NCBI GenBank assembly: GCA_028345065.1
Contig: JAOMCN010000002.1
Location: 37,778-101,777 of the forward strand
Source: Rhodospirillales bacterium
GTDB lineage: Bacteria; Pseudomonadota; Alphaproteobacteria; Rhodospirillales; UBA2165
Length of the DNA stretch: 64,000 nt
Reading direction: 5' to 3'
Positions 25,266-33,924 of the stretch are shown piece after piece. The position numbers and the translations under genes are program-made. The first letter of the stretch is position 1, and each line of letters begins with the position of its first letter. A model generated the notes under the pieces. It searched no databases. It saw nothing but the letters and a program-made list of their open reading frames with translations, and was not told the origin of the DNA.

Positions 25266-25514
25266 CTAAGGCATCTGAATTGCAGGCGGTTCGAGACGAA
25301 TAACCTCAGGAGACTTCCTCCTATTCCCTTTAGGACCCTTCAAACGGCGGCGAAGCCTGATAATCCAGTAGGCAAGAAAAAGCGTAACCAACGGATGGAT
25401 GACGACAAACACCCAGACGTTGAGTTCCTGGTATGAAATCCCCATCCAGGCACTCATGTCCTGAAGGAGGTGGACACACCACGAGAAATAGGCATTGATT
25501 GTTGCTGAATACAT
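25266..25514 (-). CDS. Small membrane protein, 82 aa
   Basis: An amphipathic N-terminus (SWCVHLLQDMSAWMG) is followed by one clear transmembrane helix, WVFVVIHPLVTLFLAYWII, and a positively charged tail (RLRRRLKG, GNRRKS) that should stay in the cytoplasm. GGAG lies about ten bases upstream. It forms a unit with the downstream 107-aa gene. Two 22-bp direct repeats lie about 35 bases upstream. Confidence 0.5.
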   Translation of the reverse strand: MYSATINAYFSWCVHLLQDMSAWMGISYQELNVWVFVVIHPLVTLFLAYWIIRLRRRLKGPKGNRRKSPEVIRLEPPAIQMP

Positions 25515-25547
25515 TCATGTCTCCATACGTTTGATTTTGCACGTTAC

Positions 25548-25592
25548 GCATGGAGTTGGGCAAAATCGTGCATGGAATGTGGCAAAACCGTG
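25548..25592. repeat. Two tandem 22-bp direct repeats upstream of a small membrane-protein gene
   Basis: GCATGGA-x4-GGCAAAA-(T/C)-CGTG occurs at 25548-25570 and 25570-25592, the copies sharing one base. A 22-bp period is two helical turns, as in tandem operator sites. They lie just upstream of the 82-aa gene and about 180 bases behind the alpha/beta hydrolase gene's end. Confidence 0.6.
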
Positions 25593-25747
25593 ATTTATTC
25601 ATGAATTACCGCGTGATCTTGATTTTTTCCTGGTGGTGGAAACGGTCCCCTATATAGAAACCTACGACAGGGAGGTGTCTCTTCTTCTCCAAAATGCCTT
25701 ATTCCGTGAATTGACTTGAGGCCTACTAGGCAAGACTGGATCGGCTT

Positions 25748-26554
25748 TTATATTAAATTCAGCTTATCCATCAGCGCTCGGAATATGGCACCTTCACTAT
25801 CCATCAACTCATCGAGAACATCAAAGTGGCCCCTATTACTTACCGGCAGCAATACGGTGTCCGAAGCTTCGGAGACAAGGCCCTGATAATAACCGATGGA
25901 TTGTTCTCTGAATGTCTTCAACTCCAGTTCGCCATAGGCGATAAGAGCAAAACTCTGGTAACGTTTAGGATCTAATGCAGGACTGTTACGTTTCGCCATC
26001 TCCTCATCCAGACCAACGACGTCATTAACGTAAATTTGGATGACCGGCCGGAGGTCATAGATACCACTAGTCAAAACAGTTCCGATGACATTTGTCTCAC
26101 TCTGGCACATTGCAGCAAGATGCGCCCCTGAAGAGTGACCGGAAACAACGATATCGGGGTTCTCTATACCAAATTCGTGGCGGTGTAATTTAAACCACGA
26201 TAGCCCCGCCCTTACCTCAGCGACAATCTCGTCCATCGTGGCGTCAGGGGCCAGCGTGTGTTCAACGAATACGGTATTTAGCCCCATCCGGTGAAGGGCC
26301 TCGCCCACACAAAGATAATCTTCCTTATTATTCCATTGCCAGTATCCACCGTGAATATGGAAGAAAGTCGGCAAACCTGTCTTCCCCGGTAATACATCAA
26401 TCCGGTTTCGGGGTTGGGAGCCGTAGGCGTTATCCATCTGAAAACTGACAGAGCGAGAGAAAACCAGAGAACGCTCCCTGCACTTCTCGTTCCACGCTTC
26501 AACCTCTGGAAAGGCTTTTCGATTATCCCAATCGTCATCATACTTTTTTGACAT
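25748..26554 (-). CDS. Alpha/beta hydrolase, kynurenine formamidase-like
   Basis: A 268-residue serine hydrolase. Oxyanion-hole motif HIHGGYW, nucleophile SGHSSGAHLA and a C-terminal catalytic histidine (NRGHFDVLD) are present. The layout resembles arylformamidases that hydrolyse N-formylkynurenine in tryptophan breakdown, and other small-ester esterases; substrate not proven. Start supported by AAGGGATC six to eight bases upstream. It is not in an obvious operon. Confidence 0.8.
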   Translation of the reverse strand: MSKKYDDDWDNRKAFPEVEAWNEKCRERSLVFSRSVSFQMDNAYGSQPRNRIDVLPGKTGLPTFFHIHGGYWQWNNKEDYLCVGEALHRMGLNTVFVEHTLAPDATMDEIVAEVRAGLSWFKLHRHEFGIENPDIVVSGHSSGAHLAAMCQSETNVIGTVLTSGIYDLRPVIQIYVNDVVGLDEEMAKRNSPALDPKRYQSFALIAYGELELKTFREQSIGYYQGLVSEASDTVLLPVSNRGHFDVLDELMDSEGAIFRALMDKLNLI

Positions 26555-27152
26555 CAGTGATCCCTTTCCCGGCTAATAAATTAGTGCAATCGTTTCATCG
26601 CGTCTTAGTTTTCCGATTCAGAATTAAGTTTGATCAAGCGCGCATACATAGGCGAACCTTTATGAATTTTAAAATTGAGATCTGTGTTTACAATTATATA
26701 TTTTTGTAAATTATTATCAATTTAACACTATGTGAATGTCATGCTTGATACCCATTGCCGTCAAGCGTGACAAATCATATGACTTTATTTTAATTTATTG
26801 GTTTGTGATCCGACAGAAAAGCTCCACCGTAAAATTAAGTTGTGTCTGCGTAATTCCTCCCTGGACTGTTGTGGATGCAGCTTACTGGCCGTCGTGCATG
26901 CGCGGGAACTCCCTTAGTTCTCCGGTAGCATGACGGCCTTTTTATTTACTGGCTTGGAACTCATAAATAAAAATTCTTCAACAAATTGAAATTTGAGTAA
27001 TTCCAAAATTGCATGGCTGTATTGCCCTGCACACATCCGAATTTTTGCATGGCTGTCGTGATGAATGAGCGCTACTGCAACATGAATTACGAAGGTATAA
27101 ACTTATCAATAATTGATGCAACGTGAAGCCATACTGAAGAAAGGAGTTTGTT
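26555..27152. other. Long AT-rich intergenic region
   Basis: Apart from the small-RNA candidate at 26820-26945, the region is AT-rich without a gene. It also has a 12-base direct repeat, TTGCATGGCTGT, at 27009-27020 and 27045-27056 (36 bp apart), about 100 bases upstream of the 53-aa gene; this could be a pair of regulator sites. Confidence 0.45.
26820..26945 (+). ncRNA. Candidate small RNA ending in a strong terminator
   Basis: No gene fits here. A long stem ends it: GGCCGTCGTGC (26887-26897) pairs with GCATGACGGCC (26928-26938), with an inner stem GAACT-x5-AGTTC, followed by TTTTT from 26939. Just upstream is a CCTCCC segment (26857-26862), the kind of anti-Shine-Dalgarno stretch that regulatory RNAs of alphaproteobacteria expose. 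No protein gene ends near it on the plus strand, so it most likely terminates an untranslated RNA. The 5' end is a guess. Confidence 0.4.
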
Positions 27153-27314
27153 ATGACCACTATCACTTACCGTAGCCCAATAGCAGACCGAGGCGTGGAT
27201 GATACAATTCATCCAGCAACCAGTATCCTTCAACGGATTTCCAGATTTATGGATGAGTGGATCCACTATAGCTACGAAGCCTGGGTAAAAGCCGGGAGAC
27301 CAAATAGTTATTAG
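27153..27314 (+). CDS. Small 53-aa protein, unknown
   Basis: A short frame (ATG at 27153, stop TAG at 27312-27314) with an ideal AAGGAG ten bases upstream, and two hairpins right after it. It encodes a basic-ended polypeptide starting MTTITYRSPIADR with an aromatic-rich second half (FMDEWIHYSYEAWVKAG). Such short helical proteins resemble DUF1127-like small regulators in alphaproteobacteria in size, but the Arg-rich motif of that family is not there. The reading frame and ribosome site are good, and the terminators define the end of its transcript. Confidence 0.6.
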   Translation: MTTITYRSPIADRGVDDTIHPATSILQRISRFMDEWIHYSYEAWVKAGRPNSY

Positions 27315-27326
27315 CCGTTTTAAACT

Positions 27327-27361
27327 AGATCAAATTTTTACCTCCCTGTTTGATTTGATCT
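27327..27361 (+). other. Hairpin with an exposed CCTCCC loop
   Basis: AGATCAAAT (27327-27335) pairs with ATTTGATCT (27353-27361) over 9 bp, leaving a 17-base loop that contains ACCTCCCT, complementary to a Shine-Dalgarno sequence. It lies between the 53-aa gene and its terminator and might act as an anti-Shine-Dalgarno RNA element. Confidence 0.45.
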
Positions 27362-27368
27362 AAAGACT

Positions 27369-27404
27369 AGCCGCCTGAACTGTAAAGTTTAGGCGGCTTT
27401 TTTC
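27369..27404 (+). terminator. Rho-independent terminator
   Basis: AGCCGCCT (27369-27376) pairs with AGGCGGCT (27391-27398), extended inward by AACT/AGTT with one mismatched pair, followed by a T-run. It ends the transcript of the 53-aa gene. Confidence 0.9.
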
Positions 27405-27484
27405 TTACATTAAAATAATCACGATCAAAGTGAAAAACTCCGAGTTTACAAGGATAACCCACAGGAGAGCATAAATTATTTTTG

Positions 27485-28273
27485 CTATTCCCTTGGCCTT
27501 TTGAGGGGTACACTTGGTACGGAACCCCTGTTCCTTCTAAATCCCCTAACGCGGGAATGCGAGAAGGCGGTCGTATGTTTCCCCTGAAACAATTTCACAC
27601 CAGGCTTTTTGAATATTGGAGTGAGAATAAGGCCACAGACGAACCCCCCGAGGTGAGCGGCTATGGCAACACCACCTTGCATCTTCAGGGCTGCGGGAAG
27701 GGCAATGAACTGCTCGAACAACCAAAAGCCGAGGACAACAAAGGCAGGTACATTTATCGTTCCAAAGAATATGATCCACCAGTAAAATACCCTGATATTG
27801 GCCCGCGGCCAGATCATGAGATAGGCGGCTATGACGCCGCTTATGGCCCCTGAGGCACCAATCAGAGGAACTTTACTCCCCGGATCAATGAAGGCATGTG
27901 TAAGTGTCCCCGCACAACCGCATATAACATAAAATGCCAGATAACGGTAACGTCCAAGTGCTTCCTCGACATTGTCGCCGTAAAGCCAAAGAAACCACAT
28001 ATTTCCGACAAGATGCATTAATCCGCCGTGTAAGAACATACAGGTAATTAATGTCGTTGCTGCCGGAATACGCGATAGTCCGGCTGGCAGGTTCGCATCT
28101 CCAAAAAAAATAACAGGAATAAATCCGAAGCCGTAGACGTGGGCCTGTTCTGCACGTCCATCCATAGGAAGTTGGACGAAAAGGTATAATAAGGCACAGG
28201 TCGCTATGATGGAGATCGTAATAACGGGGGGGCCGTGGTGAAGTGGGTTGTCATCGCGATAGGGAAAAAACAT
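27485..28273 (-). CDS. Rhomboid family intramembrane serine protease
   Basis: A 262-residue polytopic inner-membrane protein with the rhomboid core: HGGLMHLVGNMWFLWLYG, the nucleophile in GASGAISG, and the catalytic histidine in AAHLGGFVCG. At least six hydrophobic helices. Rhomboids cut transmembrane helices of other membrane proteins; the substrate is unknown here. The ~25-residue C-terminal tail is basic and proline-rich. It is a single gene, with 219 bases free of genes upstream. Confidence 0.9.
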   Translation of the reverse strand: MFFPYRDDNPLHHGPPVITISIIATCALLYLFVQLPMDGRAEQAHVYGFGFIPVIFFGDANLPAGLSRIPAATTLITCMFLHGGLMHLVGNMWFLWLYGDNVEEALGRYRYLAFYVICGCAGTLTHAFIDPGSKVPLIGASGAISGVIAAYLMIWPRANIRVFYWWIIFFGTINVPAFVVLGFWLFEQFIALPAALKMQGGVAIAAHLGGFVCGLILTPIFKKPGVKLFQGKHTTAFSHSRVRGFRRNRGSVPSVPLKRPRE

Positions 28274-28492
28274 ATTTAAAAGACCCGGACGAAAGAAGAA
28301 ATCAATACGTAAGACAATGCTACTTTAATTATAAAATGAAGAAGGCGTAAGCCCAAAAGGGCGTCGAAAAGCTGAAAGTTTGTCCGGTAGATCGCGTAAA
28401 ACAGTAATAGCTACTAATTTGGGTTGTTCCAATTCACAAATATCTGCCTGGAAAATTCAGGTCTTCACGGGTTGAACGTCAAAAACCCGCCT

Positions 28493-29398
28493 TTAGCTGT
28501 CTTTTTTAGGACCTTTGATCGTACGTACAGTATCAGCATAGATATTTATAGTCTGATCGAGTGTCCTGTCTTGGTTGAGGGTTTCCCGTGTCTCAGCGCC
28601 GAGGGGGGAAGCGTCCAATAGCCTGAATACCTCGGCTGCCCCGCGGTGGAGGTTACCGGAGACACCCGCACCCATGAAAGTCTTCGATATCTCGTCCATC
28701 TCGCCTGCCCATCTACCTGCATCGGCCGCATAAAACGGTACACGCTTATTCATCAAATCCCAATGGAACTTTTGACTGTCAGAAAACTCCGCCTGCAATT
28801 CATCGCTGATGCCTAAAAGTTCACCGACGGTCAATACGGAAGTCTGTAGTGTCATCGTCCCTTTGGTCAAACCGGCATAACACATTTTGAGGGCGGCAGC
28901 GCGCGTAATTTCATCACCTAGAGGTCGATAAGAGATGCCATCACCGTCCAGAAACGCCAGTTGGCCAGTGTGAAGGCCGCTCGCGTAAAACTTTGTCGCA
29001 ACTCCCCTTCCGGGGGGTGGCCCGATGATGCCAACTTTCACAAAGGAAGAACCCGCATTTTTCATCAGTGTATCGATTTTCAGTGTCGTCTCGGGAGATA
29101 TGGCGTTGCAGTCAGAAAATAGAGGAGAAGCTCCCAGATCTCGCATGCAATCCGCTGCTTCCCCTGCAAAATCCAAAGCTATCTCGGGGGGTAAAATTGA
29201 AAGTACGACGTCGGCTTCTCTGATGAGGTTCTCCAGGGAACCCACGTCTTCCATATTAGATCTCTCTGCCCGCCTACGGGTTAAGTCACTTCGCCCCTCC
29301 AAGAACGTAATGACGCGGTATCCCTTATTTGCGATGACGCTCCCAACCACGTGCCCCATGTCACCGGGGCTTACGACACCGAGTATTCCTTTAGACAT
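28493..29398 (-). CDS. NAD(P)-binding 6-phosphogluconate-dehydrogenase-like oxidoreductase (DUF1932 type)
   Basis: A 301-residue protein with an N-terminal Rossmann start, GVVSPGDMGHVVG, then VLSILPP and an FSDCNAISP strand as in beta-hydroxyacid dehydrogenases. The helical C-terminal part (KMCYAGLTKGTMTLQTSVL) fits the DUF1932 domain. The catalytic lysine in KMCYAGLTKG is conserved. It is downstream of the ThDP enzyme gene with only 3 bases between, so the two form an operon. Presumably it reduces the product of its partner, a 2-oxo or semialdehyde acid; the actual substrate is unknown. Confidence 0.85.
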   Translation of the reverse strand: MSKGILGVVSPGDMGHVVGSVIANKGYRVITFLEGRSDLTRRRAERSNMEDVGSLENLIREADVVLSILPPEIALDFAGEAADCMRDLGASPLFSDCNAISPETTLKIDTLMKNAGSSFVKVGIIGPPPGRGVATKFYASGLHTGQLAFLDGDGISYRPLGDEITRAAALKMCYAGLTKGTMTLQTSVLTVGELLGISDELQAEFSDSQKFHWDLMNKRVPFYAADAGRWAGEMDEISKTFMGAGVSGNLHRGAAEVFRLLDASPLGAETRETLNQDRTLDQTINIYADTVRTIKGPKKDS

Positions 29399-29401
29399 AC
29401 T

Positions 29402-31054
29402 CTATCCTCTTATTTGGGAGATGGTAGTAAAAGCAGAGATGTACTCGAGACTGGTCTTCACTTCCACTAAGGACGGGCCATCGACTTTAAACGCTTCATC
29501 GATTACGGATTTGATTTCTTCGTCTCTTTCAATTTTGAACCCCCTGATACCGTAGGCTTCGGCAACCGCCGCAAAGTCGGGATTAGTGAGGTCAGTGGCG
29601 ATGGACCTATCTGGGTGGTTACGCTCCTGATAAAGACGGATGGTGCCGTAGCTGCTGTTATTGGAGACAATAAACCGTATCGGCAAATTGCGTTCCACGG
29701 CTGCAATCATTTCATTTCCGGTCATGAGAAACCCTCCATCACCCACGAAACAGACTACCTGCCTTTCTGTGTTACGAAGTGAAGATGCAACGGCAGAAGG
29801 CACCCCCATCCCCATTGCGCCCGCGGCACTGGCCATCTGAACGTGGGATGTTTTGTAGGGAAATAGTCTCTGTACCCAGGTCGCAAAATTACCGGCATCC
29901 ATGGCCGTGACCGCGTCGTCTTCTAATTTATCCACCAAATGGGATATGACATTCCCAAATACAACACCGTCATCCGCACTCTTCCAGTCCCAGTTCATCC
30001 GATCGGCGGACAAACTATGAACTTTCTTGATCCATTCTATTCGTCCTGCAGGTAGTTCAGGAGCGTTAGTTCCGGCAACAGCCTGAAGGGTTTCGGTCGC
30101 ATCTGCCTGTATTGCGAGCTCCGTTTCAAATGTCGTTCCCAGGCAATCATCATCCGGGTATACATGTATCAGTGACTGCCTGGGTTTTGGCGCCGTCGGG
30201 ATCTGGTACCCCTGCGTCGTAACATCTCCGAGACGGGTACCGATGGCAACGACTAGATCCGCCTCATTTAGAGTTTCTCTAAAGACTGGCGGCGAGTTGA
30301 ACGCCAGGTGGCAGGCAAAGTTAGGGTGGCTATGATCAAATATATCCTGCCGCCTCCACGCTACTGCAACGGGTAGGCCCCAGATTTCGGCCACTGAGCG
30401 TAAAGCCTCACGCCCTTCTTCAAAACCAACTTGCCCGCCGGCGATTATAATTGGCCTCTCTGCAATTGCGAGACGCTTGCAAAGTTCAGAGATCTCTCCG
30501 GCGTTTGGTTTTGGCATCACTTCTCGGGAAGCTGGTTTGGCACCTACCTGTGTTTCTTCAAGAAGCATATCTTCGGGTAGGGAGACCACCACCGGCCCCG
30601 GCGTCCCGGCATTAGCTGTATAAAATGCCTGTTGCACCGAACCCGCGAGTTTATCCGGATCTCTGATCTCGATGACTAACTTTGCCATGTCACTGAATGT
30701 CTTGACGTAATCCACCTCTTGGAATGCACCGCGCCCGATATCGCCGCGCGCTACCTGTCCCACAAACAAAACAATTGGCACGGCATCCTGCTGAGCAACA
30801 TGTACACCAATGGAGGCGTTTGTAGCTCCCGGACCGCGACTAACGAATTCCACGCCGGTTCGACCGGTATATTTGGCGTCTGCAACCGCCATGAAACCAC
30901 CGCCACCTTCGTGGCGCACTCTAACGATATCTATTTCCGGAGCGTCATAGAGAGCGTCTATTGCCCCTAAATAACTCTCACCCGGCACACAAAATACACG
31001 GTCGACGTCTTGGACTTTTAGTGAATCAATTAGAACATCTGCAGCTCTCGGCAT
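29402..31054 (-). CDS. Thiamine-diphosphate-dependent enzyme (acetolactate synthase-like)
   Basis: A 550-residue ThDP enzyme. The N-terminal Pyr domain has the catalytic glutamate in RHEGGGGFMA, the central domain PIIIAGGQV, and the C-terminal PP domain GDGGFLMTGNEM...NNSSYG binding ThDP/Mg. Members join or decarboxylate 2-oxo acids: acetolactate synthase, glyoxylate carboligase, benzoylformate decarboxylase and others. The downstream reductase gene suggests a carboligase plus reductase pair, as in glyoxylate to tartronate semialdehyde to glycerate, but the enzyme is not typical glyoxylate carboligase, which lacks the catalytic Glu, so this is only one possibility. Confidence 0.9.
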   Translation of the reverse strand: MPRAADVLIDSLKVQDVDRVFCVPGESYLGAIDALYDAPEIDIVRVRHEGGGGFMAVADAKYTGRTGVEFVSRGPGATNASIGVHVAQQDAVPIVLFVGQVARGDIGRGAFQEVDYVKTFSDMAKLVIEIRDPDKLAGSVQQAFYTANAGTPGPVVVSLPEDMLLEETQVGAKPASREVMPKPNAGEISELCKRLAIAERPIIIAGGQVGFEEGREALRSVAEIWGLPVAVAWRRQDIFDHSHPNFACHLAFNSPPVFRETLNEADLVVAIGTRLGDVTTQGYQIPTAPKPRQSLIHVYPDDDCLGTTFETELAIQADATETLQAVAGTNAPELPAGRIEWIKKVHSLSADRMNWDWKSADDGVVFGNVISHLVDKLEDDAVTAMDAGNFATWVQRLFPYKTSHVQMASAAGAMGMGVPSAVASSLRNTERQVVCFVGDGGFLMTGNEMIAAVERNLPIRFIVSNNSSYGTIRLYQERNHPDRSIATDLTNPDFAAVAEAYGIRGFKIERDEEIKSVIDEAFKVDGPSLVEVKTSLEYISAFTTISQIRG

Positions 31055-31191
31055 GTCAATCCCCGGGATAGTCTGAAATTAGCTATATCGATATTGTACT
31101 ATATACATTCCTGCTGATAGGTCCCTCAAAGCTGGAAAAAGGCAAGCCCCATTATACAATTGATAGGGTGCTGGCTAGACCGTGAAAATGT

Positions 31192-32169
31192 CTATAAAGC
31201 AAATATATTTTCCGCGGCTTTACCCAGAACCTTAACCGCCTGATCTGACGGCAAAGCCCCGGCCAAACTCTTCAATACCGGAATATCCGCCGCATGGGGA
31301 TAGTCAGTACCGAACAAAACACGGTCTGCGCCGGCAAGATTAATCAAGGATTGCAGGCCGTCTCCCTGATAAATGATCGAATCGTAATAAATTCGCTCAA
31401 GATAAGTGCTCGGAAGGTTTGTAATCTGTTTCTCGGAATCAGTCTTTTCAAAAAAAAGGTCCATTCGCTTCGATACATAAGGTAGATACCCTCCGGCATG
31501 CGAAGCGATGACCTTAATGTCAGAATACCGGTCAAAAAAGCCATCCATAATCATACGGGCTATCGCGAGTGTGGTATCAAACATAAACCCAACCGGCCCC
31601 AATAAACTGTGGGTTCCAAGATCCATTCTCTCCGAACCAGGCGGCACGGTAGGGTGAATTAGAACCGGCATACCACGTCTCTCGACATCTGCCCAGATAG
31701 GATCGAATTTAGGATCGTTTAAAAATTTTCCCCGGACATTGGCGAGGGTCATGACACCGACGGCGCCGAGTTGGAACGCACGCTCCAGCTCCCGGACCGC
31801 CTTTTCAGGAAATTCCCAGGGTAAAGTCGCGAAAAAGCGGATGCGGTCGGGGTAGTATCTCTGGGCCGCTGCCATGTCGTCATTCATAATGCGTGCGCAT
31901 TCCGTGCTAATTTCTTCCGTGCCCCAAAATGCATTGGGAGATGTCAGGGAAACGACAGATACATCGATGGCCTCGGCGTCCATATCTCTGATACGTTGCT
32001 CGTAATCGAACATCGCCTTGTGAAATGCCATAGATGGCGTTCCAAACTCGACAAGAAATTCTCCACCTTTTGCATTTTTTCCAATTTCAAGTTCAGGTCT
32101 ACCCCTCTCCCTTACAAGTTTAAGCCAGTTATCTGAAAGAGAGTGGGTATGAATATCAATCACAGGCAT
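31192..32169 (-). CDS. ACMSD-like amidohydrolase family protein
   Basis: Start at ATG 32169 (AGAGGA seven bases upstream), giving 325 residues; a longer frame to 32295 has no site. Amidohydrolase-2 signature: metal-binding DIHTHS at the N-terminus, then LIHPT, VIASHAGGYLP and GTDYPH near the end. Related to 2-amino-3-carboxymuconate semialdehyde decarboxylase and gamma-resorcylate decarboxylase, zinc enzymes decarboxylating aromatic or ring-cleaved acids. Paralogous to the gene at 46618-47604 over its full length. It stands 137 bases upstream of the ThDP gene on the same strand. Confidence 0.88.
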   Translation of the reverse strand: MPVIDIHTHSLSDNWLKLVRERGRPELEIGKNAKGGEFLVEFGTPSMAFHKAMFDYEQRIRDMDAEAIDVSVVSLTSPNAFWGTEEISTECARIMNDDMAAAQRYYPDRIRFFATLPWEFPEKAVRELERAFQLGAVGVMTLANVRGKFLNDPKFDPIWADVERRGMPVLIHPTVPPGSERMDLGTHSLLGPVGFMFDTTLAIARMIMDGFFDRYSDIKVIASHAGGYLPYVSKRMDLFFEKTDSEKQITNLPSTYLERIYYDSIIYQGDGLQSLINLAGADRVLFGTDYPHAADIPVLKSLAGALPSDQAVKVLGKAAENIFAL

Positions 32170-32509
32170 TTTTCTTTTCCTCTGAAATAAGGCGCAATTC
32201 CCCACTCCCAAGGCTTTTATAGCCAGTGCGGTCGCTAGGTGTTTTAAATAAATGAAATCTCCCTCGCGCCCCAGGGAACGTAACCACTTTAGCAATTATA
32301 GAGAAGTTTAGGGAGCGAGCAATAGGAGGGTATTTGGTTCAGCACCTGCAAACAAGACGAAATACCAATTCTTCAAAATCATCATAGAATATCCCCAACA
32401 AATACGGTTCATGAAACCAACAACATACTAAATATAGTAATTTTATCCATTCTTTAACGAATTCCATTGCAGAATCCGCACTGAAATTACAATAATTAGG
32501 AGTTTGGTG
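32170..32509. other. Intergenic region between divergent genes
   Basis: AT-rich, no gene or stable hairpin seen. It holds the promoters for the ACMSD-like gene (minus) and the outer-membrane protein gene (plus). Confidence 0.5.
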
Positions 32510-33805
32510 ATGGGTCAGATAAGGCGGCATATGGTCGCTATAATAACACTGGCCATATCGGCCTTTTTGGCATGTATTCCGTTAGGAACTGGAGCGCTTG
32601 GCACGGAAATAGCTGCCCGGCAATCTACCAAATCAATTGTTACGAACGTACGGGTAGGAGCACACACCGATAAGACCCGCGTTGTATTAGACATAAGCAA
32701 ACCCACGGACCTTCACTATGATGTTTCGGACAATGGAAAAGCTGTTTTCATTCAATTGCCTGGTATCGAGTGGTCTGCCTCCTCCTTTGAACCTCGGCAT
32801 TCCAAGGGCAGCGTTTTGGAATTCCGTTATTCACCGTTGGCTTCGGGAGGAAGCTTTAATATCCTGACCGATCAACCGGTAAGTATCGCAAAGCCTTTTA
32901 TGGTAGAACCAGGCGGAGGACGTGGTCACCGTATCGTAATCGACCTTATTCCTTCAAATCTATCGAACCCAGTTGCCAAAAAAGAAATTTTCCCCAGAGA
33001 AATAATACAAAACGCTAATTTTTCTACTTCGAATCCGGCACTGGGTTCTGGAGAGATGATAGCGGGTCTAGCCAACATTGGCGCGACAAGTGAAGATCCG
33101 CCTGTAATCAAGGTAGTGCTTCCCAATGCCACTAGGGAACACAAAGAAGTTGCACAAGCTCAACAAAATAACCCTTTCCTCAATCCCCTCATACAGGAAC
33201 GTCAGAGCGGTTTCCTGGGCTATCAAAACATTTATTTTAAGGGTGGCGCCGGAATTAACAGTTTGCCGGAGGTAGTCACCACCGGTTCATCGGGCAATGA
33301 CAACACAATGGAGTTCGATCCCGGTTTTGCCTTATCCGGGGGGATAGGTGTTGATCTCGAGAATGATTTCCGTCTCGAAGGGGAAGTTATTTGGGCCTCC
33401 TTCAACACTCTTGACCAATTAGTCGGTACCGCGAATGGAACTCAATTCAACTCGACCAGCACGGAAGGCTCCATATCCTCGCTCGCATTTATGGCCAATG
33501 CAGCTTACGATTTCTCCAACCAGGGGTCGTATATTCCATTTGTATATGGAGGAGTTGGTATGGCCGGCGTCTTCATGAATGACCTGAAGGTGGAAGGAAC
33601 TCTTATCGCTGACAGTAAAGATTGGGTGTTTGCCATGCAAACGGGCGGGGGAATATCCGTCCCAATTGATCCCGGTACTACGCTGGAAGCCAGTTACAGG
33701 TATTTCCAAACAAGAGACCCGGAATTCGGGGATGAACGAGCTCAACCTTTCACATCGACACTCTCCAGCCACAGTATGATGATAGGTGCCCGATTAAAAT
33801 TCTGA
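32510..33805 (+). CDS. Outer-membrane beta-barrel protein with N-terminal AMIN-like domain
   Basis: Start at ATG 32510 (AGGAG seven bases upstream; TTG/GTG codons just before are less likely). 431 residues. A signal peptide, about residues 8-30 (MVAIITLAISAFLACIPLG), is followed by a beta-rich domain like AMIN (IVTNVRVGAHTDKTRVVLDIS) that in other proteins binds peptidoglycan or secretion machinery. The last ~210 residues look like an OmpA/OmpW-type eight-strand barrel (NIYFKGGAGIN, GFALSGGIGVDLEND, and a final MMIGARLKF strand with the C-terminal aromatic). Probably exported and assembled in the outer membrane. The fusion of AMIN to a barrel is less common. Confidence 0.8.
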   Translation: MGQIRRHMVAIITLAISAFLACIPLGTGALGTEIAARQSTKSIVTNVRVGAHTDKTRVVLDISKPTDLHYDVSDNGKAVFIQLPGIEWSASSFEPRHSKGSVLEFRYSPLASGGSFNILTDQPVSIAKPFMVEPGGGRGHRIVIDLIPSNLSNPVAKKEIFPREIIQNANFSTSNPALGSGEMIAGLANIGATSEDPPVIKVVLPNATREHKEVAQAQQNNPFLNPLIQERQSGFLGYQNIYFKGGAGINSLPEVVTTGSSGNDNTMEFDPGFALSGGIGVDLENDFRLEGEVIWASFNTLDQLVGTANGTQFNSTSTEGSISSLAFMANAAYDFSNQGSYIPFVYGGVGMAGVFMNDLKVEGTLIADSKDWVFAMQTGGGISVPIDPGTTLEASYRYFQTRDPEFGDERAQPFTSTLSSHSMMIGARLKF

Positions 33806-33924
33806 TTTCAATTTTGGATTGTTTGACCCTATATTCACTGGCGTGACAGTTTGAAACGCACCTGCTAACTCTTATACTATCACAAAAGAGCAAACAGCCA
33901 CGGCCCACCTACTTCGGAAAATTT

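Noticed and set aside
25548..25592. Two 22-bp repeats as a CRISPR array
   Set aside because: The copies are directly adjacent without spacers and only two are present; no cas genes are in the window.
26736..26933. A plus-strand frame of 65 codons in the intergenic region
   Set aside because: It runs through the terminator stem, has no ribosome-binding site and an odd cysteine-rich composition; the stretch is better read as a small RNA.
27482..27853. A plus-strand frame of 123 codons opposite the rhomboid gene
   Set aside because: The minus-strand frame has full rhomboid motifs; the plus frame has no ribosome site or recognisable content.
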